Shown piece after piece: positions 56,420 through 64,000 of a stretch of 64,000 bases of DNA. The notes under the pieces were generated by a model that worked only from the letters and a program-made list of their open reading frames with translations, did not search any database and was not told where the DNA came from. The translations under genes were made by a program, and so were the position numbers. Source of the DNA: Isoptericola dokdonensis DS-3 (lineage in GTDB: Bacteria; Actinomycetota; Actinomycetes; Actinomycetales; Cellulomonadaceae); contig NZ_CP014209.1 in NCBI RefSeq assembly GCF_001636295.1, positions 248,001 to 312,000 of the forward strand, in the 5' to 3' direction. Positions within the stretch are counted from its first letter, which is position 1. The number at the start of each line of letters is the position of its first letter.

Positions 56420-56485
56420 CGCTGCTGTCTGCCGGTCAGGCCTGACGGACCGTCGCGGTCGCGCACCGGCCGTGCAGGAGGCACC

Positions 56486-57031
56486 GTGGGCAGGGACGAC
56501 CGGAAGGAGGCCACGGTGGAAGGCATCGAGGTGCTGGAGGACCTGTACGCGCGGATCGGACCGACGGTCCGCCGTGCCGTCGACGGGCTCTCCCCGGAGG
56601 CGCTCACGGCCCGGCTCGATCCCGAGGCGAACACCATCGGCTGGCTCGCCTGGCACGTCGGCCGGGGGCAGGACCTGCAGGTGTCCGCCGCGCTCGGCCG
56701 CGAGCAGGTCTGGACCGCCGGCCGGTGGGACGAGAAGTTCGACCTCCCGTTCGGCCCGCAGGACTCCGGGTTCGGCCACACGCCGGACGACGTCGCCCAG
56801 GTGCGGTCGTCGGCCGGGCTCCTGCTCGGCTACGTCCAGGACGTGCAGAACGAGACCCTCGACGTCCTGACCGGCCTGACCGACGCCGACCTGGACACCG
56901 TCGTCGACCGGTCCTGGGACCCGCCTGTGACGCTCGGGGCCCGGCTGGTCTCCGTCGCCGTCGACGCCCTCGAGCACGCCGCGCAGATCGCGTTCCTGCG
57001 CGGGGTGCTGGAGCGCACGGGTCGCGCGTAG
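56486..57031 (+). CDS. DUF664/DinB-like protein
   Basis: GTG at 56486 gives 181 residues. The sequence shows the four-helix pattern with IGWLAWHVGRGQDLQVSAA and DALEHAAQIAFLRGVL, the metal-binding histidines of DinB-type mycothiol transferases. Substrate unknown. Independent of the phosphoesterase gene that follows after 64 bases. Confidence 0.8.
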   Translation: MGRDDRKEATVEGIEVLEDLYARIGPTVRRAVDGLSPEALTARLDPEANTIGWLAWHVGRGQDLQVSAALGREQVWTAGRWDEKFDLPFGPQDSGFGHTPDDVAQVRSSAGLLLGYVQDVQNETLDVLTGLTDADLDTVVDRSWDPPVTLGARLVSVAVDALEHAAQIAFLRGVLERTGRA

Positions 57032-57095
57032 CGACGCCGGCCCGCGGCGGTCCGTCGTGCGTCCCACCGCGCCGCCCCTGTGGGAGCATCGTCGT

Positions 57096-57863
57096 GTGGC
57101 CACCGAGCAGATCGCCGTCCTCTCCGACGTCCACGGCAACCTCGGCGCCCTCGACGCCGTCCTCGCGGACGTCGCGGCACGCGGCATCACGCGCGTGATC
57201 AACCTCGGCGACGACGCGGGCAAGGGTCCCCGGGGCAGCGCCGTCGTCGACCGGCTGCGCGAGGTGTGCGAGGTCGACGTGCGCGGCAACTGGGACGACT
57301 TCCTGCCGCAGATCGCCGACGACGGGCCGCCGGAGATGGTGTGGTGGCGCGACGAGCTGCGCGCCGACCAGCTCGCGTGGCTCCGGAGCAAGCCGCTGTG
57401 CCACGACCTCGTGCTCTCGGGGCGCCGCATCCGCCTGTTCCACGCGTCGGCCGCGAGCGTGCACCGCAAGGTGCACTTCCACCACACGCCCGAGGAGTTC
57501 GCTGCGATGTTCGCCGCGACCGACCTCACCGGACCTGGCCCGACGCCCGACCTGGTCGGGTACGGCGACGTCCACGACGCCTACGTGGAGACCCACCGCT
57601 CCCGCACCCTGTTCAACACGGGCAGCGTCGGCAACCCGCTCGACGAGCCGACGCCCGTCTACACGATCCTCGAGGGCGTCCCGGACGCGACCGACCCGGC
57701 GCCCTTCGGTCTCACGCACGTGCGCGTGCCCTACGACGTCGAGGCCGAGCTCGACGTCGCCCGCACGCTCGGCATGCCGAGGTACGAGGAGTGGGCGGGC
57801 GAGCTGCGCACCGGCGTGTACCGGTACTCCCCGGACGCGAACCAGGCCGAACCCGTCGGCTGA
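57096..57863 (+). CDS. Metallophosphoesterase
   Basis: GTG at 57096 gives 255 residues. Metal motifs LSDVHGN, NLGDD and GNWDD match the calcineurin-like family, with VLSGRRIRLFHAS next. The usual second GH-x-H is replaced by VGYGDVHDAY, where only one His remains. It should still be a YfcE-type phosphodiesterase, but the change could alter activity. Confidence 0.8.
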   Translation: MATEQIAVLSDVHGNLGALDAVLADVAARGITRVINLGDDAGKGPRGSAVVDRLREVCEVDVRGNWDDFLPQIADDGPPEMVWWRDELRADQLAWLRSKPLCHDLVLSGRRIRLFHASAASVHRKVHFHHTPEEFAAMFAATDLTGPGPTPDLVGYGDVHDAYVETHRSRTLFNTGSVGNPLDEPTPVYTILEGVPDATDPAPFGLTHVRVPYDVEAELDVARTLGMPRYEEWAGELRTGVYRYSPDANQAEPVG

Positions 57864-57905
57864 CCTCTGCGACGGCACGTCGGACGCCGCGGCTAGGCTT
57901 CGCCC

Positions 57906-59240
57906 GTGCAGACGTTCTCGCAGGACGCGTTCGACCCCACCGTGGTCCCCGCCGGCCCGCGCCCGGCCCACGGCGAGCGGGGCACGCCGTCCTACGGCGA
58001 CCACGACGTCGAGCGCTGGCACGTCGAGTCGCCCAAGTCGAAGGACCGCACCCCGTTCGAGCGGGACCGCGCCCGCGTCGTCCACTCGTCGGGCCTGCGG
58101 CGCCTCGGCGCCAAGACGCAGGTGCTCACACCCGGCAGCGACGACTTCGTGCGCACCCGCCTGACGCACTCCCTGGAGGTCGCGCAGGTCGGCCGCGAGA
58201 TGGGGCGCGCGCTCGGCTGCGACCCCGACCTCGTCGACACCGCCTGCCTCACCCACGACATCGGCCACCCCCCGTTCGGCCACAACGGCGAACGGGCGCT
58301 CGCCGAGCTCGCCGCCGACGTCGGCGGCTTCGAGGGCAACGCGCAGACCCTGCGGCTCCTCACCCGGCTCGAACCGAAGATCGTCGCCGACGACGGCGCG
58401 CCCCGCGGCCTCAACCTCACGCGCGCCTCCCTCGACGCGAGCGTCAAGTACCCCTGGCGGCTCGGCGCGGGACCGGCTCGACCCGACGGCCGCCCCACGC
58501 ACAAGTTCGGCGTCTACCCCGACGACGCCGCGGTGTTCGCCTGGCTGCGCGAGGGCGCCCCCGCCGGCGGCGTGCGCTGCATGGAGGCGCAGGTCATGGA
58601 CCTCGCCGACGACATCAGCTACTCCGTGCACGACGTCGAGGACGCCGTCGTCGGCAGCCGCCTCGACCTGCGCGTGCTCGACGACGCCGACGAGCGTCGG
58701 CGTGTCGTCGAGCACGTGCGCGCCTGGTACGGCGACTGGCACGACCCCGACGCCCTCGACGCCGCCCTGTGCCGCCTGCGGGACACCGGCTACCTCGTCA
58801 CCGAGTTCGACGGGTCCCGGCGGGCGCTCGCGGCCCTCAAGGACGCCACCAGCCAGCTCATCGGCCGGTTCAGCGGTGCGGCGCAGCGTGCGACCCGGGA
58901 CCGCTACGGGGACGGCCCGCTGACGCGCTACGCGGCGCGCCTGGTCGTGCCGGACGAGACCGCCGACGAGATCCTCGCGCTCAAGGGCGTCGCGGTGGCG
59001 TACGTCATGGCGCCGCGCGAGGCGGAGCCGGTGTACACGGCGCAGCGGGAGATCGTCGCGGAGCTGGTCGAGGTGCTGACCGACCGCGCGCCCGTCGCGC
59101 TGGAGCCCCAGTTCGCGGCCGACTGGCGCGAGGCGGCGGACGACGCCGCCCGGCTGCGGGTCGTCGTCGACCAGGTGGCGTCCCTCACGGACGTGTCGGC
59201 GACACAGCTGCACGCACGCCTGGTGCGGGGCGAGGGCTGA
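57906..59240 (+). CDS. dgt: Deoxyguanosinetriphosphate triphosphohydrolase-like protein
   Basis: GTG at 57906 gives 444 residues. The HD domain has [16 protein letters not shown] and [15 protein letters not shown] with metal-binding His-Asp, and [17 protein letters not shown]. It hydrolyses dNTPs to nucleoside and triphosphate. It starts before dnaG in the same direction, a common actinobacterial order. Confidence 0.93.
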   Translation: MQTFSQDAFDPTVVPAGPRPAHGERGTPSYGDHDVERWHVESPKSKDRTPFERDRARVVHSSGLRRLGAKTQVLTPGSDDFVRTRLTHSLEVAQVGREMGRALGCDPDLVDTACLTHDIGHPPFGHNGERALAELAADVGGFEGNAQTLRLLTRLEPKIVADDGAPRGLNLTRASLDASVKYPWRLGAGPARPDGRPTHKFGVYPDDAAVFAWLREGAPAGGVRCMEAQVMDLADDISYSVHDVEDAVVGSRLDLRVLDDADERRRVVEHVRAWYGDWHDPDALDAALCRLRDTGYLVTEFDGSRRALAALKDATSQLIGRFSGAAQRATRDRYGDGPLTRYAARLVVPDETADEILALKGVAVAYVMAPREAEPVYTAQREIVAELVEVLTDRAPVALEPQFAADWREAADDAARLRVVVDQVASLTDVSATQLHARLVRGEG

Positions 59241-59274
59241 CGCCGGGGCCGCGCCGCGGGCCTAGACTGCGCAC

Positions 59275-61209
59275 GTGGCTGGGCTGATCAAGCGGGAGGA
59301 CGTGGAGGCGGTCCGTGAACGTGCCCGGATCGACGAGGTCGTCGGGGCGCACGTCACGCTGAAGCCCGCCGGGGTCGGTTCGCTCAAGGGGCTGTGCCCC
59401 TTCCACGACGAGCGCAGCCCGTCGTTCCACGTCCGCCCCGGGGTGGGCCGCTGGCACTGCTTCGGCTGCGGCGAGGGCGGCGACGTCATCTCGTTCGTGC
59501 AGAAGATCGACGGCATGGGCTTCACGGACGCCGTCGAGCACCTCGCCGCCCAGGCCGGCATCCAGCTCCGCTACGAGGACGCCCGCACGGGCGCGGCGGC
59601 GCAGCGCGGGCCGCGGGAGGAGCCGGGCCGCCGGCAGCGGCTCATGGAGGCGCACCGGGTCGCCGCCGAGTTCTACGCCGAGCAGCTGTTCGGGCCGGAC
59701 GCCCAGGCGGCCCGCGCGTTCCTCGCCGAGCGCAGCTTCGAGCGCGCGGACGCCGAGACGTTCGGCGTCGGGTTCGCGCCCACCGGCTGGGACGCCCTCA
59801 TGCGCCACCTGCAGGGGCGCGGGTTCACCCAGCCCGAGCTGATCGCGTCCGGGCTGGTGAGCCAGGGGCAGCGCGGCGTCTACGACCGCTTCCGCGGGCG
59901 CCTCGTGTGGCCGATCCGCGACGTGACAGGTGCCGTCATCGGGTTCGGTGCCCGGCGCCTCTTCGAGTCCGACCAGGGCCCGAAGTACCTCAACACCCCC
60001 GAGACCACCCTGTACAAGAAGGCGCAGGTGCTCTACGGGATCGACCTCGCCAAGCGCGCCATCGCGCAGTCGAAGCGGGTCGTCATCGTCGAGGGGTACA
60101 CCGACGTCATGGCGGCGCACCTGTCGGGCGTCGACGTCGCCGTGGCCACGTGCGGCACGGCGTTCGGCGGCGACCACGCGAAGGTCGTCCGCCGCCTCCT
60201 GGGGGACACCACCGCCGGGGGCGGGCTCCAGCTCGCGTCCGGGGCGTCGCTCGGCGGCGAGGTCATCTTCACGTTCGACGGCGACGCCGCCGGGCAGAAG
60301 GCCGCCATCCGCGCGTTCGGCGAGGACCAGCGCTTCCACGCGCAGACGTTCGTCGCGGTCGAGCCGAGCGGCATGGACCCGTGCGACCTGCGCATGGCGC
60401 GCGGCCCCGAGGCCGTACGCGCGCTCGTGGACGGCCGGGTGCCGCTGTTCGAGTTCGTCATCCGCACCACCCTGCGCGAGTTCGACCTGGACACCGTCGA
60501 GGGGCGGGTCGGGGCGCTGCGCTCGGCGGCACCGCTCGTCGCGGGCATCCGGGACCGCTCGATGCAGCTCGGGTACAGCCGCAACCTCGCCCGGTGGATC
60601 GGCCTGGACCCCGAGGAGGTGCGGCGCGAGGTCGGGCGGTCGGCGAAGCGCGGCACCCCGGCGCGCCGCGTCGACGACCGGCCCGCCGCGCCCGACGCCG
60701 CGGCGCCGTCGTCCGGGCCCGTGCTCGCCGCGCCGGACCCGTCCGACCCGGTCGCGCGGATCGAGCGGCTCGCGCTCGTCGTCGTCCTGCAGTACCCGCA
60801 GCACGTCCCCGCCACGTTCGACGACCTCGACGCGGACGCCTTCGCCACGCCCGCGTGGCGTGCCGTGCACGCCGCCGTCCGGGCCGCCGGGGGAGTGACC
60901 GCCGGCGCCGGGCTCGGCGGGGGACGCTGGGTCGAGGCCGTGGTCACCGAGGCGGGGGACGCCGTCGCGCCGTTGGTCACCGAGCTGGCCGTCGCTCCCG
61001 TGCCCGAGGACCGCGAGTCCGCCATCGCGGCCTACGTCGTCGACGTGGTGCGCAAGGTCGCCGACCTCGGCCTCACCCGTCGCATCGCCGACGCCAAGAG
61101 CCGCGTGCAGCGTCTCGACCCGGCCGCGGACCCCGACGGCTACCAGGACGCGTTCACCCGGCTCCTGGCCATCGAGGCAGAACGGCGTCGCCTGCGCGAG
61201 AGCGTCTGA
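59275..61209 (+). CDS. dnaG: DNA primase
   Basis: GTG at 59275 gives 644 residues. The CHC2 zinc finger has C41, H44, C62 and C65 (CPFHDE, CFGCGEGGD). The TOPRIM core has VIVEGYTDVMAAH and FDGDAAGQKA. A C-terminal helicase-binding region follows. It lays RNA primers at the replication fork. dgt lies 34 bases upstream. Confidence 0.96.
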   Translation: MAGLIKREDVEAVRERARIDEVVGAHVTLKPAGVGSLKGLCPFHDERSPSFHVRPGVGRWHCFGCGEGGDVISFVQKIDGMGFTDAVEHLAAQAGIQLRYEDARTGAAAQRGPREEPGRRQRLMEAHRVAAEFYAEQLFGPDAQAARAFLAERSFERADAETFGVGFAPTGWDALMRHLQGRGFTQPELIASGLVSQGQRGVYDRFRGRLVWPIRDVTGAVIGFGARRLFESDQGPKYLNTPETTLYKKAQVLYGIDLAKRAIAQSKRVVIVEGYTDVMAAHLSGVDVAVATCGTAFGGDHAKVVRRLLGDTTAGGGLQLASGASLGGEVIFTFDGDAAGQKAAIRAFGEDQRFHAQTFVAVEPSGMDPCDLRMARGPEAVRALVDGRVPLFEFVIRTTLREFDLDTVEGRVGALRSAAPLVAGIRDRSMQLGYSRNLARWIGLDPEEVRREVGRSAKRGTPARRVDDRPAAPDAAAPSSGPVLAAPDPSDPVARIERLALVVVLQYPQHVPATFDDLDADAFATPAWRAVHAAVRAAGGVTAGAGLGGGRWVEAVVTEAGDAVAPLVTELAVAPVPEDRESAIAAYVVDVVRKVADLGLTRRIADAKSRVQRLDPAADPDGYQDAFTRLLAIEAERRRLRESV

Positions 61210-61294
61210 CGGGGTTCGCCGGCCGGGCCGGTTCCGGTCGCGCACGGGGTCTTCCCTGGACACGATGGGGTCACGTCCCATCGAAGGAGTTGCG

Positions 61295-61867
61295 ATGCCC
61301 ACCGGCAAGAAGCTGCCCACCTACACGGTCCCGACCCTCACCACCGAGGACGGCGCGAAGGTCGCCGCCATCCTCCAGGACCGGCTCAACGCGCTCACCG
61401 ATCTGCACCTCACGCTCAAGCACGTGCACTGGAACGTGGTCGGTGTCCACTTCATCGCCGTCCACGAGATGCTGGACCCGCAGGTCGACGCCGTGCGGCT
61501 CATGGCGGACGACGTCGCCGAGCGCATCGCCACCCTCGGCGGTGAGCCGATCGGCACGCCGGGTGCGCTGGTCGCGTCCCGCACCTGGGAGGACTACAGC
61601 CTCGGCCGCGCGACGACCATCGAGCACCTGGGTGCCCTCGACGAGGTCTACCAGGGGGTCATCACCGACCACCGGCAGGCCGCCGAGGCCACGGCCGAGC
61701 TCGACGACGTCACCAACGACCTGCTCATCGGCAACCTGCGCGAGCTGGAGCAGTTCCACTGGTTCGTCCGCGCCCACCTGGAGTCGTCGTCCGGCGAGCT
61801 CTCCACCGCCGGTGCCACGACGGAGGTCGACGCCGCCCGCGCGGCAGGGAAGTCCGACCAGGGCTGA
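61295..61867 (+). CDS. dps: Dps-family DNA-protecting ferritin-like protein
   Basis: ATG at 61295 after GAAGGAG gives 190 residues; an upstream ATG at 61265 has no ribosome site. The Dps ferroxidase residues are in LKHVHWNVVG and HFIAVHEMLDPQVD (His45, His57, Asp61). A Ser/Ala-rich tail follows. It oxidises iron and protects DNA against peroxide. Confidence 0.93.
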   Translation: MPTGKKLPTYTVPTLTTEDGAKVAAILQDRLNALTDLHLTLKHVHWNVVGVHFIAVHEMLDPQVDAVRLMADDVAERIATLGGEPIGTPGALVASRTWEDYSLGRATTIEHLGALDEVYQGVITDHRQAAEATAELDDVTNDLLIGNLRELEQFHWFVRAHLESSSGELSTAGATTEVDAARAAGKSDQG

Positions 61868-61887
61868 CCCTCTGCCGGCCGAACGAC

Positions 61888-61923
61888 GAAGGCCCGGCGA
61901 CTCTGTCGAGTCGCCGGGCCTTC
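61888..61923. terminator. Terminator after dps, facing tRNA-Asn
   Basis: GAAGGCCCGGCGACTC (61888-61903) is complementary to 61908-61923 around TGTC. It lies between convergent dps and tRNA genes. Confidence 0.85.
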
Positions 61924-61931
61924 ATGCTGGG

Positions 61932-62004
<73 letters not shown>

Positions 62005-62052
62005 TCGTTTCGCTGCGCTTTGCGCCGCGAACCGGAGATAACAGTACCAGGT

Positions 62053-62562
62053 CTACCGGGGTAGTCCGCACGCCTCCCGGAGGCGTGCTTCGGTGGCGTC
62101 CACCACGTCGGTCACGGTGCGATCGGCCAGGTCCACGCCCTGCCCGGCGACCGCCTGGGAGAAGAGCGAGCCGTCCCGGTCGCGGCGCACGGCGACTTTC
62201 ACGGTGCCCGTGGGGACGGTCACGGTGTCGGCCAGGACGACGGAGCGCAGGACCCGTTCGTGGACGACGGCGGGCAGGTTCGTGGCGGTCGCGTCCACGA
62301 GGGGCAGGCCGAGCGTCGGGGCGGCATCGACCCACTCGACGGCGATCGTCGAGCGGTGCGGGTCGAACGCCGCCTTGTCGACGTCGCACCACGGGCGGCG
62401 CAGGACGACGTCGGCCGCGGGCAGGGCGGTGACGACGACGAGATCGGCGGTGGTGGCCACGGCCCACCGTCCGTCGGCGAGCTCGGCTCCGGCGAGGACC
62501 TTCTCCGGGCCGGTGACGGGCACGGCGGCGCGGACGGCGCGGGGGGTGCGACGGGCGGGCAT
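62053..62562 (-). CDS. Conserved actinobacterial hypothetical protein
   Basis: ATG at 62562 gives 169 residues. It opens MPARRTPRAVRAAVPVTGPE and has WAVATTADLVVV, RPWCDVDKAAFD and LREACGLPR. The pattern recalls short actinobacterial proteins of unknown role near tRNA genes. No domain assigned. Confidence 0.65.
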   Translation of the reverse strand: MPARRTPRAVRAAVPVTGPEKVLAGAELADGRWAVATTADLVVVTALPAADVVLRRPWCDVDKAAFDPHRSTIAVEWVDAAPTLGLPLVDATATNLPAVVHERVLRSVVLADTVTVPTGTVKVAVRRDRDGSLFSQAVAGQGVDLADRTVTDVVDATEARLREACGLPR

Positions 62563-62653
62563 GGGGCCACCGTACCGGCGGTGCGGGGGCCGGGATGCGC
62601 AACGTGTTGCCCAGGGATAGCGTCGAGGGGTAGTCGACTCCAGGAGGCATCAG

Positions 62654-62827
62654 ATGAGCATCGGTGACAAGGCCAAGCACGCCGCCGAGGAGGCCGCCGG
62701 CAAGGTGAAGGAGGCCACCGGCAAGGCGACCGACAACGAGCGCCTCGAGGCCGAGGGCCAGGCGGACCAGTCGAAGGCGAACATCAAGCAGGCGGGCGAC
62801 GACGTCCGCGACGCGTTCAAGAAGTAG
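62654..62827 (+). CDS. CsbD-like stress protein
   Basis: ATG at 62654 after CAGGAGG gives 57 residues: MSIGDKAKHAAEEAAGKVKE, then an acidic/Lys-rich helix ending in VRDAFKK. The layout matches CsbD proteins, which are usually controlled by general stress sigma factors. Confidence 0.85.
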   Translation: MSIGDKAKHAAEEAAGKVKEATGKATDNERLEAEGQADQSKANIKQAGDDVRDAFKK

Positions 62828-62846
62828 GGCGCGCAGCACCGACCCT

Positions 62847-62881
62847 GACGAGGGCGGCACCCGTGGGGTGCCGCCCTCGTC
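62847..62881. terminator. Bidirectional terminator between csbD-like and glycosylase genes
   Basis: GACGAGGGCGGCACC (62847-62861) pairs with 62867-62881 around a 5-base loop, between convergent genes. Confidence 0.85.
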
Positions 62882-62935
62882 GTGCGCCCGGGCGTGCTGG
62901 TCGCGGGGCCGCACCGCCTGCCGGTGACGGCGGGC

Positions 62936-63874
62936 TCAGTGGCGGCGGTGGTCGACGAACGTCGGGCGCGGTGACCGGCGCGGTACCGCGCCCCACAGCC
63001 CGCCGACCTCCAGGAGCCGCACCACCCGGTAGCGGTGCGGGCGGTAGGGCGCGAGCGTGGCGACCATCTCGTCGTCGTCGAAGGGCCGTCCCGCGAGGAC
63101 CAGCCCGACGACGCGCGCCAGGTGGAAGTCACCGACGGACAGCGCGTCGGCGTCGCCGAGGGCGCGCTGCCCGGTCTCGGCCGCCGTCCAGGCGCCCACC
63201 CCGCGCAGCGACCGCATGCGCTCGGCAGCCTCCTGCGGGGCGAGAGCCGCGAGCCGTTCCAGGCTCGACCCCACCTCGGCGCACCGTGTCACGGTGCGGG
63301 CCCGGCCCGGGTCGATACCGGCCCGGTGCCACTCCCACACCGGGATCGTGGCCCACCGCCGCGCCGACGGCACCACCGTCATCGGCACCGGCGTGGGGCC
63401 GGGCGCCGGCGTGCCGAACCGGTGCACCAGGTGCCGCCACCCGGCCTGCGCCTGCACCCCGATGACGCGCTGCTCGAGGACCGCGGGCACGAGCGCCTCC
63501 AGCACCCGCCCGCTGCGCGGCACGCGGACCGCCGGGTGGCGGCGGTGCAGGTCGGCGAGCAGCGGGAGGTCCGGGGTGAACCCTGCCGGGTCGTCCCGCG
63601 CTCCGCACAGGTCCGGCGCGAGGTCCGCGGCGGCCCGTGCGCCCTCGCCCCACGCGCGGCACGTCAGCGTCCCGTCGTCGCCGGGGGAGAGCAGCATCGT
63701 CGCGGGGCCGTCGTCCGTGAGCGTCGTCCGCCACACGCTGCGGCCGGTCACCTGGTGCGTCGGGTCGGCGCGGCCCCGACGCAGCGGCGCGAGGGTCGTC
63801 ACGACGTCGGTCGGGTGGTCCGGCCGCCAGGTGCGCACAACGTCGGCGTCGTGCGGGACCGGTGGCTGCGCCAT
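62936..63874 (-). CDS. AlkA-type DNA-3-methyladenine glycosylase
   Basis: ATG at 63874 gives 312 residues. The HhH-GPD motif is LRGVGAWTAAETGQRALGDA, followed by the catalytic aspartate in SVGDFHLARVVG. The N-terminal half is weakly conserved. It should remove alkylated purines from DNA. Confidence 0.8.
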   Translation of the reverse strand: MAQPPVPHDADVVRTWRPDHPTDVVTTLAPLRRGRADPTHQVTGRSVWRTTLTDDGPATMLLSPGDDGTLTCRAWGEGARAAADLAPDLCGARDDPAGFTPDLPLLADLHRRHPAVRVPRSGRVLEALVPAVLEQRVIGVQAQAGWRHLVHRFGTPAPGPTPVPMTVVPSARRWATIPVWEWHRAGIDPGRARTVTRCAEVGSSLERLAALAPQEAAERMRSLRGVGAWTAAETGQRALGDADALSVGDFHLARVVGLVLAGRPFDDDEMVATLAPYRPHRYRVVRLLEVGGLWGAVPRRSPRPTFVDHRRH

Positions 63875-63923
63875 CCCACCAGGCTACGCAGGCTCGTCCT
63901 GCACCGGGCAGGATGGGAACCAT

Positions 63924-64000
63924 GTCGGTCATCACGATCCAGCGCCTCGAGAACGGGGCGGTCGCCGTGGCGGTCGTCGTCGCCACGATCGCCGCCGACC
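63924..64000 (+). CDS. Partial gene at the window edge
   Basis: ATG at 63924 follows CAGGATGGGA and opens MSVITIQRLENGAVAVAVVV, then runs off the end. The start is hydrophobic. Too short to classify. Confidence 0.4.

Overview
The window is a high-GC actinobacterial chromosome segment. Many genes start with GTG or TTG, and it carries families typical of that phylum: a mycothiol-type maleylpyruvate isomerase relative, DUF664, DUF3097, DUF4870, a 598-residue leuA, HrcA with its adjacent DnaJ, and DtxR-type iron boxes. By inference the source is a Micrococcales member related to Cellulosimicrobium, Isoptericola or Cellulomonas. No rRNA is present and this placement was not tested by a search.

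Region 1 (1 to about 6770) is accessory DNA. Its GC content and third-position bias are visibly lower than elsewhere. It holds short orphan genes, a decayed cysH-like gene next to a fragment resembling Csf1 of type IV CRISPR systems, two secreted or lipoprotein genes around a perfect 43-bp-arm hairpin, and an HNH-type gene broken by a 7-bp duplication. It ends in a chimeric ORF that joins the start of an enoyl-CoA hydratase to the end of an M23 peptidase. I read that ORF as the junction with the core chromosome.

Region 2 (7.2 to 31.9 kb) is core housekeeping DNA: lepA-hemW, small membrane proteins, a large ATP-binding LuxR regulator, a CIRCE-controlled hrcA-dnaJ-rsmE-HIT-phoH-ybeY-corC-era run, two membrane proteins, a 20-bp tandem array, leuA with a leucine-rich leader peptide, recO and uppS.

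Region 3 (32 to 46.8 kb) is metal-centred: a ferric-siderophore ABC importer split into two iron-box units, a znuA-znuC-znuB-zur operon with 4-bp overlaps and a Zur-like palindrome at its start, then glyS, dusB and a copper/haem group (DyP peroxidase, PCuAC chaperone, CopC, polytopic membrane protein).

Region 4 (46.9 to 56.4 kb) is a maltodextrin locus: an alpha-glucosidase, a LacI regulator, malEFG without its own ATPase, a GerW-like gene and a neopullulanase-like GH13. Near-identical TTGCAAGA operators lie before the glucosidase and malE, so the LacI protein probably controls both.

Region 5 (56.4 to 64 kb) returns to housekeeping: DUF664, a phosphoesterase, dgt, dnaG, dps, tRNA-Asn(GUU), csbD, an AlkA-like glycosylase and a partial gene at the edge.
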